Source of the DNA: Megaustenia siamemsis
Taxonomy: Eukaryota; Mollusca; Gastropoda; Stylommatophora; Ariophantidae
Reading direction: 5' to 3'
Assembly (NCBI GenBank): GCA_032433765.1
Contig: JAVIAB010000160.1
Coordinates: 37,160,280 to 37,224,279, forward strand
DNA length: 64,000 nucleotides
Part shown: piece by piece, positions 25,001 through 37,000 of the stretch
Numbering within the stretch: the stretch's first letter is position 1
Layout: every line of letters starts with the position of its first letter
Position numbers and translations under genes: made by a program
The notes under the pieces: model-generated
What the model was told of the DNA's origin: nothing
The model's database searches: none
Seen by the model: only the letters and a program-made list of their open reading frames with translations

Positions 25001-28000
25001 ATTTATCTAATTTCCTCATTTGTTTTGAATTCGTTCCACGCTATACCAAGTATTTTCCTTAGACATTTATTTTCGAATGCGTTCAACTTTGTTGTATGTA
25101 TTGTTGTTTTCCAGCTCTCACATGCATACATAAGGGTTGATAGAGTGTTTGATTTGAGCAGTCTAAGTTGTGTGTTTGTGCTGTGAGTTTTGATTTCCAC
25201 AACTTTTCAAGGCTTCTGAAAAACATTGCTGCTTTAGCTATCTATCTTTCGTTCATCCGAAGTATTGTCTATATCTGCAATGTCAATTCCTGTATAAATG
25301 TTACTGTCTTTTGTAATTCTTGCAGTGGCCCATATAGTTTTGTCTGTAGTGTTGTATCTATGGGCCAATGGATTTTCCTCAGTCTACTATATTCAGTGCA
25401 GTCTTGAAGTATGTGTTCAGCAGTCTGGGGTGCCTGTCCACATGTACTAGTAGTTGATGTGCCGATCTTGAATTTTGTATACATGTGACTATGGAGTCGA
25501 TTGCGTCCTGTTCTGAGGCGTATAATGATAACTTGTTCATATCTATTCATATTATGAAAGGCATCCTGATTTGGGGCTTGTGGTCCTCTGATTGATTTGA
25601 TTATCTGTTTCTTTTGATGGTATGTAACCGGTGTATCTAGTTGTGTGCCTGTTGAACCTTCCTTTGCCAACTGATCTGCTTTCTCATTTCCTGGTATTCC
25701 ACAGTGAGTATTTTCCTTAGACATTTATTTTCGAATGCGTTCAACTTTGTTTCTGTGTCTCTTGTTGTTTTCCAGCTCTTACGTGCATACATAAGGCTTG
25801 ATAGTACGTTTGATTTGAATAGTCTAAGTTTTGTGTTTGTGCTGATAAGTTTTGATTTCCAAAATTTGTCAAGGTTTTTGAAAGACATTGCTGCTTTAGC
25901 TATTATGATTCTAATTTCTTTACTTGTAGCCCCTTCTAAGATAGATAAAGTGATCGATCACTTCCATTGGTTTGTTTTCCATGTATATTTTGTCATCTGT
26001 TGGAATTAAGCTTTTCATCTCTTTAGTCTTTTCATGATTGATCTCAAGCCCAATTTTGCTGGCTATTGATGATAGTTCATTTGTATTTTCCTGCATCGTT
26101 TTTATCTGACTGCTGATGATAACTATATCATCAGCAAAGTCGAGGTCCTCCAAATGGTCTCCTTGTATCCATTCAATGCCTTTATTACCAGTGCAGCATT
26201 TCTTCATTATGAAATCATTAACAACTCCAAATAACAAGGGCGATAAAATACATCCTTGTTTAACCCCAGTTTCTATTGGAAAACCATCGCTCAGTCCTTC
26301 CTCTGTACGAACTACACATGTGTAGCCATGATACATGTCTTTGATAATATTTATGATTTTTTTATGGTAAGCCATATTACCTCTGAATTTTCCACAAAGA
26401 ATCTCTATGAATGCTGTCGAATGCTTTTTTGAAGTCAATGAAGTTAAGTACAAAATGTTTTTGCTTTTCAATGTGTTCCTCCAATATAAGTCGTAGAGTA
26501 AAAATGTGGTCAAGGCGGCATCTCCCTTTATAAGCCCAGCCTGTTCTTCACGCATTACTGTATCTATAGAATCCTTTATTCTATTTAGGATGATTTTGCA
26601 GAATAACTTTGAGACAACTGAAAAAAATGTCATGCCTCTCCAGTTGTTACAATCTCTGAGATTGCCCTTTTTGGGATCTTAACGATTCCTTTTTTCCACT
26701 TATGAGGCACCTTCTCTGCTTTCCAAATGATGTTGAACATTTTCTGGGGGTGTATGGCTATCAATGACCTTGAGGATCTCAGCTGTTAACTAATCCTTGC
26801 CAGCAGTCTTGTTGTTGTACATACACTTTAAGGTCGTCTCAATTTTGCGCAAGGTGAAGTCATCTAAATTTATATGTAATTCTGCTGTTGGACCTTCAAA
26901 ATTAATTAAATTGTGGGGTAGTGGACGGTTAAGAATTTCATTGAAGTGTTCGGCCCAACGTGTTTCATTAACAAAATCGTTTTTACGATAGCAGCTTGTT
27001 AAACCTCTGATCACGGTTCTATACCAAGTGGGAGAAAAACAAATCCTCCATTTTGGATTCAACCGGAAAATATATATTCTTATAAATTCGTATAAATAAT
27101 CAGAATTAGAATAAAACTATAGTATAACTAGTTGATGTGTTACTAGTTATATAATATTACTGAGATTAACTTTTGTTCTTGAACCCATACTGGTATATCA
27201 TCTGTACAAATTTACATCCTACTAGTCAGTAAATACGCATTCAATGATTGTAATAACGCTAAAACAACACTGGGAACATAGGAGGGTCGCTGTAGTGTTG
27301 AGTTAGGTAAAGTGTTCACCACACAAATTGAAGGCATCCAGTTGGAACCACATTTGGATTTATCAGATTTATTTCCAGCTGTCCCTGATCTCAAGGTAGG
27401 TGAAATTGTGTACTGTATCCTCTCAGAGATAGACAATAAAAAGAAGGTTGCTTGTTCATGTTGAGCATATCAAAGAACCCTTCTTTCTTTCCTCTCTTGC
27501 CTTTCACCACCGAAATGAAATATAGTTTGCAGTCTTTTGCCTTTCTTTTGGCAAATTCTTCACACTGATCTTTAATTCTTAGGCTGCTTCCTGTCATGCA
27601 TTCAACACATTTCATTTAGGTGGTGGTTATTTTCTGTTTGTTCTTGAGTTTTTGGTAGCACAACATTGGAATGAGGATTGTGCTGTAGAATTTTGTACTA
27701 ATTTTGCTTATAGAATTTTTGCCTTGTCTGACAATAGTGGTGACATCTGCCCAATGAATTGGCAACCTATTTTGCAATGTACATTGTTGTATGTCACTAG
27801 ATTTCTTAGATATTTGAATTTCTTCACCTGCTATTTTTGTTTGTCTTTTTTCATTATGTTGATATAGTTTTTTTTTTTTTTTTAAATAGTCTTTTTTTTG
27901 TGCTCATTGTTTCTTCTTCTTCTTTCCTTCCTCATCTGCCTTTCAGTGTCAAGGGGAGATATAATTTGTGGTCTTTTGCTCTTCTGTTCGCCTCTGCTGC

Positions 28001-31000
28001 TATGTTTCCTAGTGCTTCTAATATTCCATCGACCCATCTTTTTCGTGGTCGACCCTTGGGTCTGGTGTTCTTACAACATTTGTTGAAGGCTCGTTGTGTT
28101 GTGTTTTGTTCTTTCTGCCTTGTCATGTGGCCAAATCATTTTATCTGTTGTTTTTTATATATTCTATGGCGGGGGCTATTCCTAGCTTTTTTCTCAGTTC
28201 TTCATTTCTGATCTTATCTCTCAGACTGTTTCCTATCATTCGTCTAACACATTTCATCTCTGTAGAGGTTATTTTTCTTATTGTTCTTGCATCTAGGGTC
28301 CAGGTCTGGCATTGGTAGCACAACGTTGGGATGAAGATTGTATTGTATAGTGCTTGTTTTGCCTCCAGAGTTATTTCCTTGTTGGACAATAGTGGTGATA
28401 ACTGTCCGATGATTTGAAAAGCTTTGTTGCATCTTGATTCTATCTCTGCCGTTTGAGAATTATCGTTTGTCATTAGGCTTCCTAGGTATTTGAATTCCTC
28501 TACTTGTTTTAGTTGTCTGCCTTAGTTGTCTGCCTTCTATAGTTATGTTGATGTTCTGTTTATTTTTGGCGACATTCATGACTTCTGTTTTGTCGATGTT
28601 GATTTTCATGTTGTATTTTGTGCCTGAGATGTTGAGTTTGTTTAAGTGTTCTTGTAGGTCTTCTATTGTTTCATGTATTAGTGCCTGATCATCTACAAAT
28701 AAAAGCTTGTTGATCTTCTCTGTCTCTGATGGGTTGGCTAGCTTGCATATATAGTCCATGTATGTAATAAACAGTAGGGGGGATAGTACGCACCCCTGTC
28801 TTACACCTGATCTAACTTCAAAGTGGTCTGTGTAGCCTGCTGCTGTTCTGACCCTGCAGCTGCTGTTGAAGTAGAGACTTTTAATAAGGTTGGTTAGATG
28901 TTGGCTTACTCCGTATATTGTTATATCTCCCACAGTTGTTCTCTGTTTACTCAGTTGAATGCTTTTTTCTGCCTTTTTTCCAAGATTTTGGCTCATTGTT
29001 TCTGTTTTATTTATTATAGCGTTTATTTTGGTTCCTATGCTGTTAAGTCTATTTAACTCTTTCAGCACGTAAGGTTTTTTATCAATGCAATGGAAAAGAT
29101 TTCAAAAACAATTGTACATGGATTTTATAGTTTTAAATATTAATCCACATACTTTATCTTTATCTAGCACATAATATATTTGAATATGAATTCTTAAATA
29201 GTTGAACAAAAGAAATTAGATTTCTCCAATAAAAGGATTTTACAAGACATGTTGAAAGAAACAGGTGATAAAGAATCCACACACAAAAAAATGAAAACGT
29301 AAAATTGAAACCATAATTGTCAACTTACCATCATAAATATGTGATCAAAGTAATCTAAAGTGAATTATTTTATGAAAAAACAATTAGCAGTATGTCTTCA
29401 AGCAGCCTTGACAGTTTGGTTGATTAGCATAAAAATAACCTATCTTTTGCCATCCACAACCATGACGTATTGTGTTCCTTTTCACAATAATCTTATTGAT
29501 TACAAGTACCCAACATGAGACTTCATGTTTTTTTTATAAATTCAGATCAAAATTGCTCAAATAACTGCGCTCATTTTTATATAGATGCTTAGATATTATT
29601 ATTTGAAACATGAAAAAGGAATTAATTTACTGGATTATTCAGTTATCATCAGTTGAATTGTAGCATTAGAATCACAACTACTTAATGCTGTTAAGATCAG
29701 CTGTGATGTTTGCCTGTGGTAAACTTTGCTAATCCAAATGTAAAACCTCACTCTATAACATGATTACTTTGTAAACACCTCATGTAGAAGAACTCTCCTG
29801 TGAAAAATGTTTACAAGAAACTATTAATATAGCTATTTTAAAAGTTGAAATACGGTTTACACAAAATAAATTGAGATTGGCACAGAGTGTGGTGAATTGG
29901 ACTTCACCTAAATGGGCATGGTGCAGATGGCATAAAGAATTAGTGTTCTTGCAAGACTTCTATTTTTTTGTCTCAGTGCCTGCAAATAGAAGCTTGTTAA
30001 ACTCCTCTGCCTCAGATGGGTTGGCTAACTTACATATATCTGTAGGTAATAAACAGAGGGGAGGGAGAGACACAGCACTTATTCCTCGTTTGTTTCCTCG
30101 TTTTACTACTTTGGTATCAAGGGAGATAGAAAGTTCTGGTTCTTGCTCTTCTGGCAGCCTCAACCACTGACACTTGATGCTGTTGTAGAGTATCTCTATT
30201 GTTGTCCCTCCAATGTAGTTTGGATCTGCCTTAAGCTCTGTGCCATCTTTTTGTTGTATAGCCTGTATGTTACAGCATCTCTTAGCATGTTCCTCAATTG
30301 GGCAAACCGTTTTATTTGTAGTCTTTGTATGTAATTTAAGACTGGCTCTATACCAACTCATGTTGTCATAACCTCATTTCTGATTTTGCCTTTTCTAGTC
30401 ACTCCTACAACCTTTCTCAAACATTTCATCCTTGACAGTTAGATATTTTTTTTTTACCTATACTTCTGCTTGGTTCAGATTTCTAAAAGAAAAATTACAT
30501 TCCTATCATCTTTCACAAAAATTAACCAGCACTGCTTGTTGTGAAAGCTAAGAAAAAGAAAGTGCCACATAACAGTTTTTGCAATTCCATTCTGGAAAAT
30601 AAATCAACAGATGACCAACAACAAAGACTGCTACATGGCACTAAGTTAAAGAAGTCTCCACACACTGAGGGACATATTGGGGAAGAAATCTCAACATCTA
30701 TGGACATGTCCAGCGTGCAACAAGGATGATCCATCAACTAAACTAAACTGACTTCAAGATCAAGGCTGCTGGATCAATTAAAACACGATTGTGTGAATTA
30801 ACACTTATCTTTGGGTAGCCTGTCAATTGAGGACATCACTCTTTTGACTGCCAGTTTGAATGTTTCTCATTGTCTAGCTGTGTTTTCTGTATACATCTCA
30901 AATTGCCTTGACAATATCTTCCAATCCTATCAATAAGGCCTCCCATCATACATTAAGGACAGTAACCATACCCTTAAAATACTCTACATCTTCTTTCCAC

Positions 31001-34000
31001 TTCCTGACAAAGACATTCTACCTCTTTGTTCTAGATGTCATCTCTGTCTACACTTATATACCACATAAAGATGACCTCCTTTATCTCTAGTTCTTCTTTG
31101 ACGAGAAATCATCCCTTAGTCCCCATTTCCTCCATTCTTCATCTTGCTGAATTGGTCTTAACCCTCAAATCTGGAATTTGAATGTCAATTCTTAAACCAA
31201 ACCAGCAGGGTAGCCATGGGCCTAAGTTATGCTTGCCTATTCATGGGCCTAGGTTATGATTGCCTATTCATGGGCCTAAGTTATGCTTGCCTATTTATGG
31301 GCCTAGGTTATGCTTACCTATTCATGGGCCTAAGTTATGCTTGCCTATTCATGGGCCTAGGTTATGCTTGCCTATTCATGGGCCTAGGTTATGCTTGCCT
31401 ATTCATGTGTCTAAGTTATGCTTGCCTATTCATGGGCCTAAGTTATGCTTGCCTATTCATGGGCCTAAGTTATGCTTGCCTATTCATGGGCCTAAGTTAT
31501 GCTTGCCTATTCATGGGCCTAAGTTATGCTTGCCTATTCATGGGTTACTTGGAACACAACATTCTCTCTTCCTTCTAGGAACATCTTCTGCTTATGCATC
31601 ACCAGTACATCAATAACGTTTTTGGTGTGTCAGATCTCTCAGAACCTAACTTAACTCAGTTTTTAGACTTTGTGGGCCTATTTCACTGTCCATTCAAATC
31701 TTGTTCTCTATTTCCAAATTCTCACTTACTTTCCTAGACATTGCTGCCTCTTCACCCATCTTCTCTACACACTTACCTCCTCTATACCTTTTCCCACCTG
31801 TACTATCATGATTCAATTCCTTTCTCCCAGCTCTACCTACGCCTCCGTAATTTCTCTTACATTTTTGTTATAAATGAATCATGGTCATCTTTTCAGAAGT
31901 GAATCAAAAGATTATTTTTTACAAAGTTAAGCACATGGCCATCTTTAGAGAAGTAAAAAAAGTAATAGAGTAAATTATATATTTTAATAGAGTGGTCAGG
32001 TGCGCGCATCAATGCAGCCTAAACCACTGTTTTGATGGCTGAAAAGCTGGGGTACAGTGTTCAAAACCCACGGCAGACAGAATGGATTTTTTTCTATTGG
32101 GTGTGAAATAAAAATCCTGAGTCTTACATGTCGTGGCAACTGCTTTGACCAAGCAGCCTTTATCCCTCTGGTTCTATCGTGAGCCTCCAACATACATCAG
32201 CAATAGTACTATGTCGTAAAGATAGTTTTTTTTTTTAAATAGAGTGGTCTGTTCTCAAAACATTAAAACGTTAATTAACTCAATTATCAGACAAACATGG
32301 ATATTAAACAGATAGTAGGCTTTTAATAAATACTTTGGAAGAATACCCACCAAATCTATTTTTATTGTCTGTATGTGATTTTCAAAATGATTACAAACAT
32401 GTTTTTCTGTAATATGCTTAAAGTTTATTTTGGTTATTGGTTTACATAAATTTACCTTGCTGCACTTTGGGCAGGCTCATAGGAATGACTGCTACAAGTG
32501 TTTTCAGTGTGTTTTTTTTTTTTTTTTTTTTTGTAAATCAAAGGTTTGTAATATTTAGTTTCCTTATTTCTCTTCTAACATGGCAGTTAAAAAAAGTGAG
32601 TTTTCATTGTATATCTGGAGTTTTATTGCATTTAATATTGGAATTCTAGATGTGTTTTTCCTTCATTCTAAATGTATTATCGCTGTTTTTATTTAATTCT
32701 TCTCTAATTCTAACTAAAATTCAGTAACATTTTTACAAATTCTTTCTTAACTAACTCTTGAGTTTGTAAAAAAAAAAATTATTTTGTCCCAAATGGACAA
32801 TTACTGTTGGATTGTTTTATTTATTTTGTTACTCTTTCTTACATAAATCTGTTGCTCACTGGAACTCTGATGCTGCTTTCCTGCTGCTGGCATGTATTCT
32901 TGGGACCATATGGTGGTGATTTTATTTCAATAACTAACCATTGAACCCTTTTATTTATCTCATTCATTTTGTTTTTGAACACACCCTGTTTTACATTTAA
33001 AAAAAAAAAAACCTTTTCCCAACCTACACTGTTTTTTTTTATACTTTTATTTTTATTTTGGAAATTATGTTTACTTAACTTTTTAATTGTACATGTTTTT
33101 TAATTATAATGTATTGTTGGTTCTGATTGTAAAAACATAATCTTCCCAAATATTATTATATAATTTGAATATCATAAATGTATCAAATGTAACAAATATA
33201 TATATATATATATGCAACAATAATAAATAAAATCATATCATTTATAATATTTACATATTTAATTCTTATCTATTTCACAATCCCTTTGCTATTTTCTATT
33301 TCCCTATGAGGTAAAAAATATTTGTTTGATGGTTTATTAATATTTTCCATAAACACCTCCCAAATCCTGAATTCACCTCAAACCTTTATAATTGCCTTGT
33401 GTTCTTTATTATAATTTAATTACATTCTTAATTGCTATAATTTTGACTAACACTGCCATTTTTGATTCTCTTATTCCTTTTAAAATGTTAATATAAATAA
33501 TAATCTCTCTACTGTTGTGTAAACACAACAAAATATATATTTTTTTAATGTTCTAATTAATAGAGTCATATTTTGCCCTTTCACTATGTTCTCTTAATCA
33601 AGATTTTCTACACCTTGTTCCAGAAATTGGACTAGAGGAAGACTGGGAGCAGGATTTTGATATTGAACTCACAGAGGATGACCTCAAGACCGCTGAAATT
33701 ATTGCAAAACAGCTTGGTGAAAATTTAAATGCAGGGGTGAGTGTTTTATTTTAATTTTCATGTCATTTGAATTAGTAATTAGGTAATAATTTAATCAAAA
33801 TCACTTGAGTTCTTCGCTGTCATCTTCAGGTCGCATGTACTTTGCAGAATGTTGCACTTATCATTGCCCATCTGCAAGAATCTCTGTCTCAAGCCAGACC
33901 TCCGACTTCTACTGTTTGTACTTTGCAGAACGTTGCACTCATCATCGTCCATCTGAAAAAAATGTCTGTCTCTAGCCAGATCCCCCACATCTTCTGTTGT

Positions 34001-37000
34001 CATGTTCAAGATCTCTTTAATATCTCGAAACCACCTTCTTCTTGGTCTGCCCCATCTCCTTTTCCTGGAACCATGGCTTCCATTAATGTTCTTTTCAGCC
34101 TGCCATGTCTTTTGATGTAGCCATAGCATTTTAATTTCCAAAGCAAACAGAGAGCTAATTTCAAATATTAGGAAGAAACAGTCATCATTTTTTGGCCACG
34201 TAATTAGAAGAGAACAGCTGGAATATATTGTAACAACTGGGAAAATTGAGGGATGAAGAGATAGAGGGAAGCAAAGAGAATAGATACCAGGCAGCTTAAG
34301 AAAATGGCTTGGCAGAAGATCAACAACAGAAATGATAAATAACTGTCGAGATTGAAAGTTGTGGAGAGATACAATCACCTACGCCAGCAGGCCCGGTACT
34401 TGATAATGATTATTAAATATTAAAATATAATTCATACATAAATATTGACTTTAAGGTATCAAATGTTACATATTATGTCTGGTCTCACAAATTAAAACCA
34501 CTTCCATAAAACATCCATTTTAAGAATGAGTGGAATGTACTAGGCTCAAGATGTCTTTAACCATAAATGCTGCAAAGTTTCCAAGATTAGAACTAAAATG
34601 TCACTTTGAGGATGAAAAAAAAATGACTGTGATCTATCAAGATGTTGAGAGTTTGTCTTTATTTTATGTGCAATGAAATTCTTTTACTTGTTTCAAGTCT
34701 GGTTCTAAATGCTGATGATTGGCATATTTATCGTTGATAATGTAGCCAGAAAGTATGATTCAAGAATACAAATACAAAATATACAGTTTAGACATTTACA
34801 CAAAATAAAGCCATCAATGTGGGCAGGGTGCATAATAATACATCTTTAATTAAATACATATTATTTTTTATTTTAAAAAATGTTGATAATAAAATACTTC
34901 AGCATATGGATTATAATGTGACCACCAATAATAGAATCTATCTATTGTCCTTTCGAGCCGAAAATGATGCACAGGGCAGAAGTTTAGGACTGTCATTGTG
35001 CAATTATCTTTGATATCAAGTGTCAGACCTTGTGCAGGGGCCTCATTGAATCAGTCTCGGTGAGGGTGCTAATGCCTGCTGTTGTTGCCTCTCGCATCAG
35101 TGTTCTTCTTAGTGTTTCTCTAGGTCGGTCTCTTTCCTTTTACCCCCTGGTTCCAATTTGACAGCTTGTTTTGATATTCTCTTGTCTCTTCTCATCACAT
35201 GGCCAAAATATAACCACCTTTTTCTCTTGATTATTGTTGATATTTTTAGAAACTTTGTCATTTCTCTTATTTCTGCACAAATCTTAATTTGATGCCATAG
35301 TAAATGAAGTATTTTCCTGAGGCATTTGTTTTCAAATGCATCCAATTTATTCTATATTCCTTTCATTGTAGTAATAAATGGAATCCTAAGGAAAAATTAA
35401 CACTCAGGAGACGAAATGATAGGCTTAGACATCAATGGATCAATGAAGTAACAGACAACACTATGAGGACTTCTATGCTGTGGGCACTTAACTCTTTCCG
35501 TACTGAAGCTTTTTATCAATGCAACGGAAGAGATTTCAGAGACAAAATTGTTCATGGTTTTAAGAATCAATCTACATATTTATATTTATCTAACATATTA
35601 CATATGAATTTTTAGATAATTGAACAAGGTAAATTTCACCAATATCAAGATGATACAAGACATGTAAAAAGAATATTGTTTGATGGCGTTCACAGTAATC
35701 AAATTGGGCCTGGTGAACATACTTTGCCGAAACCGGAGTGGCGCACAGTGCGGCAAAACGTACAGAAAGAGTTAAGAGCTTTGACCTAACTGCTTCATTT
35801 TCTTCTGGCATTGAGAGTGGCGCAAACACATCAGCACAAACACAAAACTTAGACTATTCAAATCAAACATATTATCAAGCCTTACGTATGCATGTGAGAG
35901 CTGAAAAACAACAAAGGACATAGAAACAACGATGAGCGCATTTGAAAATAAATGTCTAAGAAAATTACATGGTATAGCATGGAATGAATTCAAAACAAAC
36001 AAGGAAATTATATAAATCAACAATCAACCACTAATATCTTCAGTAATCAAGAAAAGATGATGGTCATATGTTGGACATGTAATGAGGACAGAGAATAACC
36101 AAATAATAAAGCAAGCCCTTATGTGGGAAACAACAGGTAAGAGGAAAAGAGGCCGACCCAGAAAGACACTGAGAAGAACATTGATGAGACAGGCAAGAAC
36201 AGCAGGAATCGGCTCCCTCATTGAGATAGAGTTGCTTGCACAGAACAGAGACAAATGGCGAGATTTGATAAAAGATCTTTACAAGGATTGAAAACTGCTA
36301 GAATAAAAATTTAGATAAGAGAAAAAGTATCTGGGTCTATGCCCTATGGGCCGGCTACTCCTCAAAAGGTCAATAAATAGATAGATTGAGAGTAGCAACA
36401 GAGATGGGGAAAAATAATGTAGAAAAATGCATAAAATTATAAATTTATTATTGTTTGAGTGAAATTTTTTAAAATATAAACTCACATATTTTTATAATAG
36501 TATTCTTTTTTTTTAATCTGGCTGTTAAGCATACATTTTATTCTTTTCAGAGTGACGACTGGGAAAACTGGGAGTGATCTACATGAATAAGGCATTTCCA
36601 TCTTCAAAATTAAGATACAAAAAGCTAGAGGAGCCTTCATTGCACTAGCAAACATGTGGAAATCCAAAGAAATTAGGTTAAATACAAAAATAAAATTGTT
36701 CGACTCCAATGTTAAATCAGTCCTATAATTGGCTAATAAGGACATGCACTGCGGAAACCAGCTAAGAGTATTACACAACATGCCCTTTTTTGGAATATCC
36801 AGGGGAAGAAACAAAGAGGAAGATGGAAATATTCTTGGAAAAGAGAGGTGGAAGCAGAGATGAAGATGATGGGGAAGACATGAAATGATCTTAAAAGAAT
36901 GGCAAGAAACAGAATGTCTTGGAAAGTGTTTGTTGAAGACCTATGCTCCACAGGGAGTTGAAAGGAAGAAGAAGAATGTATTTATTTTAGTTTAATTTTC

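Larger units (their letters stand above)
23472..27062 (-). mobile_element. LINE family B copy B3, long but broken
   Basis: A minus-strand element whose 3' tail (family GGCTCGAAAGGTCAATAGAT) is at 23472-23511 and whose coding part runs up to about 27060. Reverse transcriptase pieces include EEQAGLIKGD, TSKKHSTAFIEIL, ETGVKQGCILSPLLFGVVND, LDFADDIVIISSQIKTMQEN and IYMENKPMEVIDHFIYL. Upstream at 26790-27062 is the pre-RT region (TRWAEHFNEILNRPLPHN). It is interrupted by a solo LTR (23516-24677) and an RNase H-type LINE fragment (25241-25706), and is multiply frameshifted. Confidence 0.85.

Noticed and set aside
31216..31616. Two overlapping open frames of about 120 codons with nine-residue repeats
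   Set aside because: They come from a 27-bp minisatellite inside an intron; no start context, domain or neighbour supports coding.
33791..34378. 195-codon minus-strand frame as a host gene
   Set aside because: Its middle is a LINE C-terminus (RWGRPRRRWFRDIKE) and the rest is antisense to a family-C LINE fragment.
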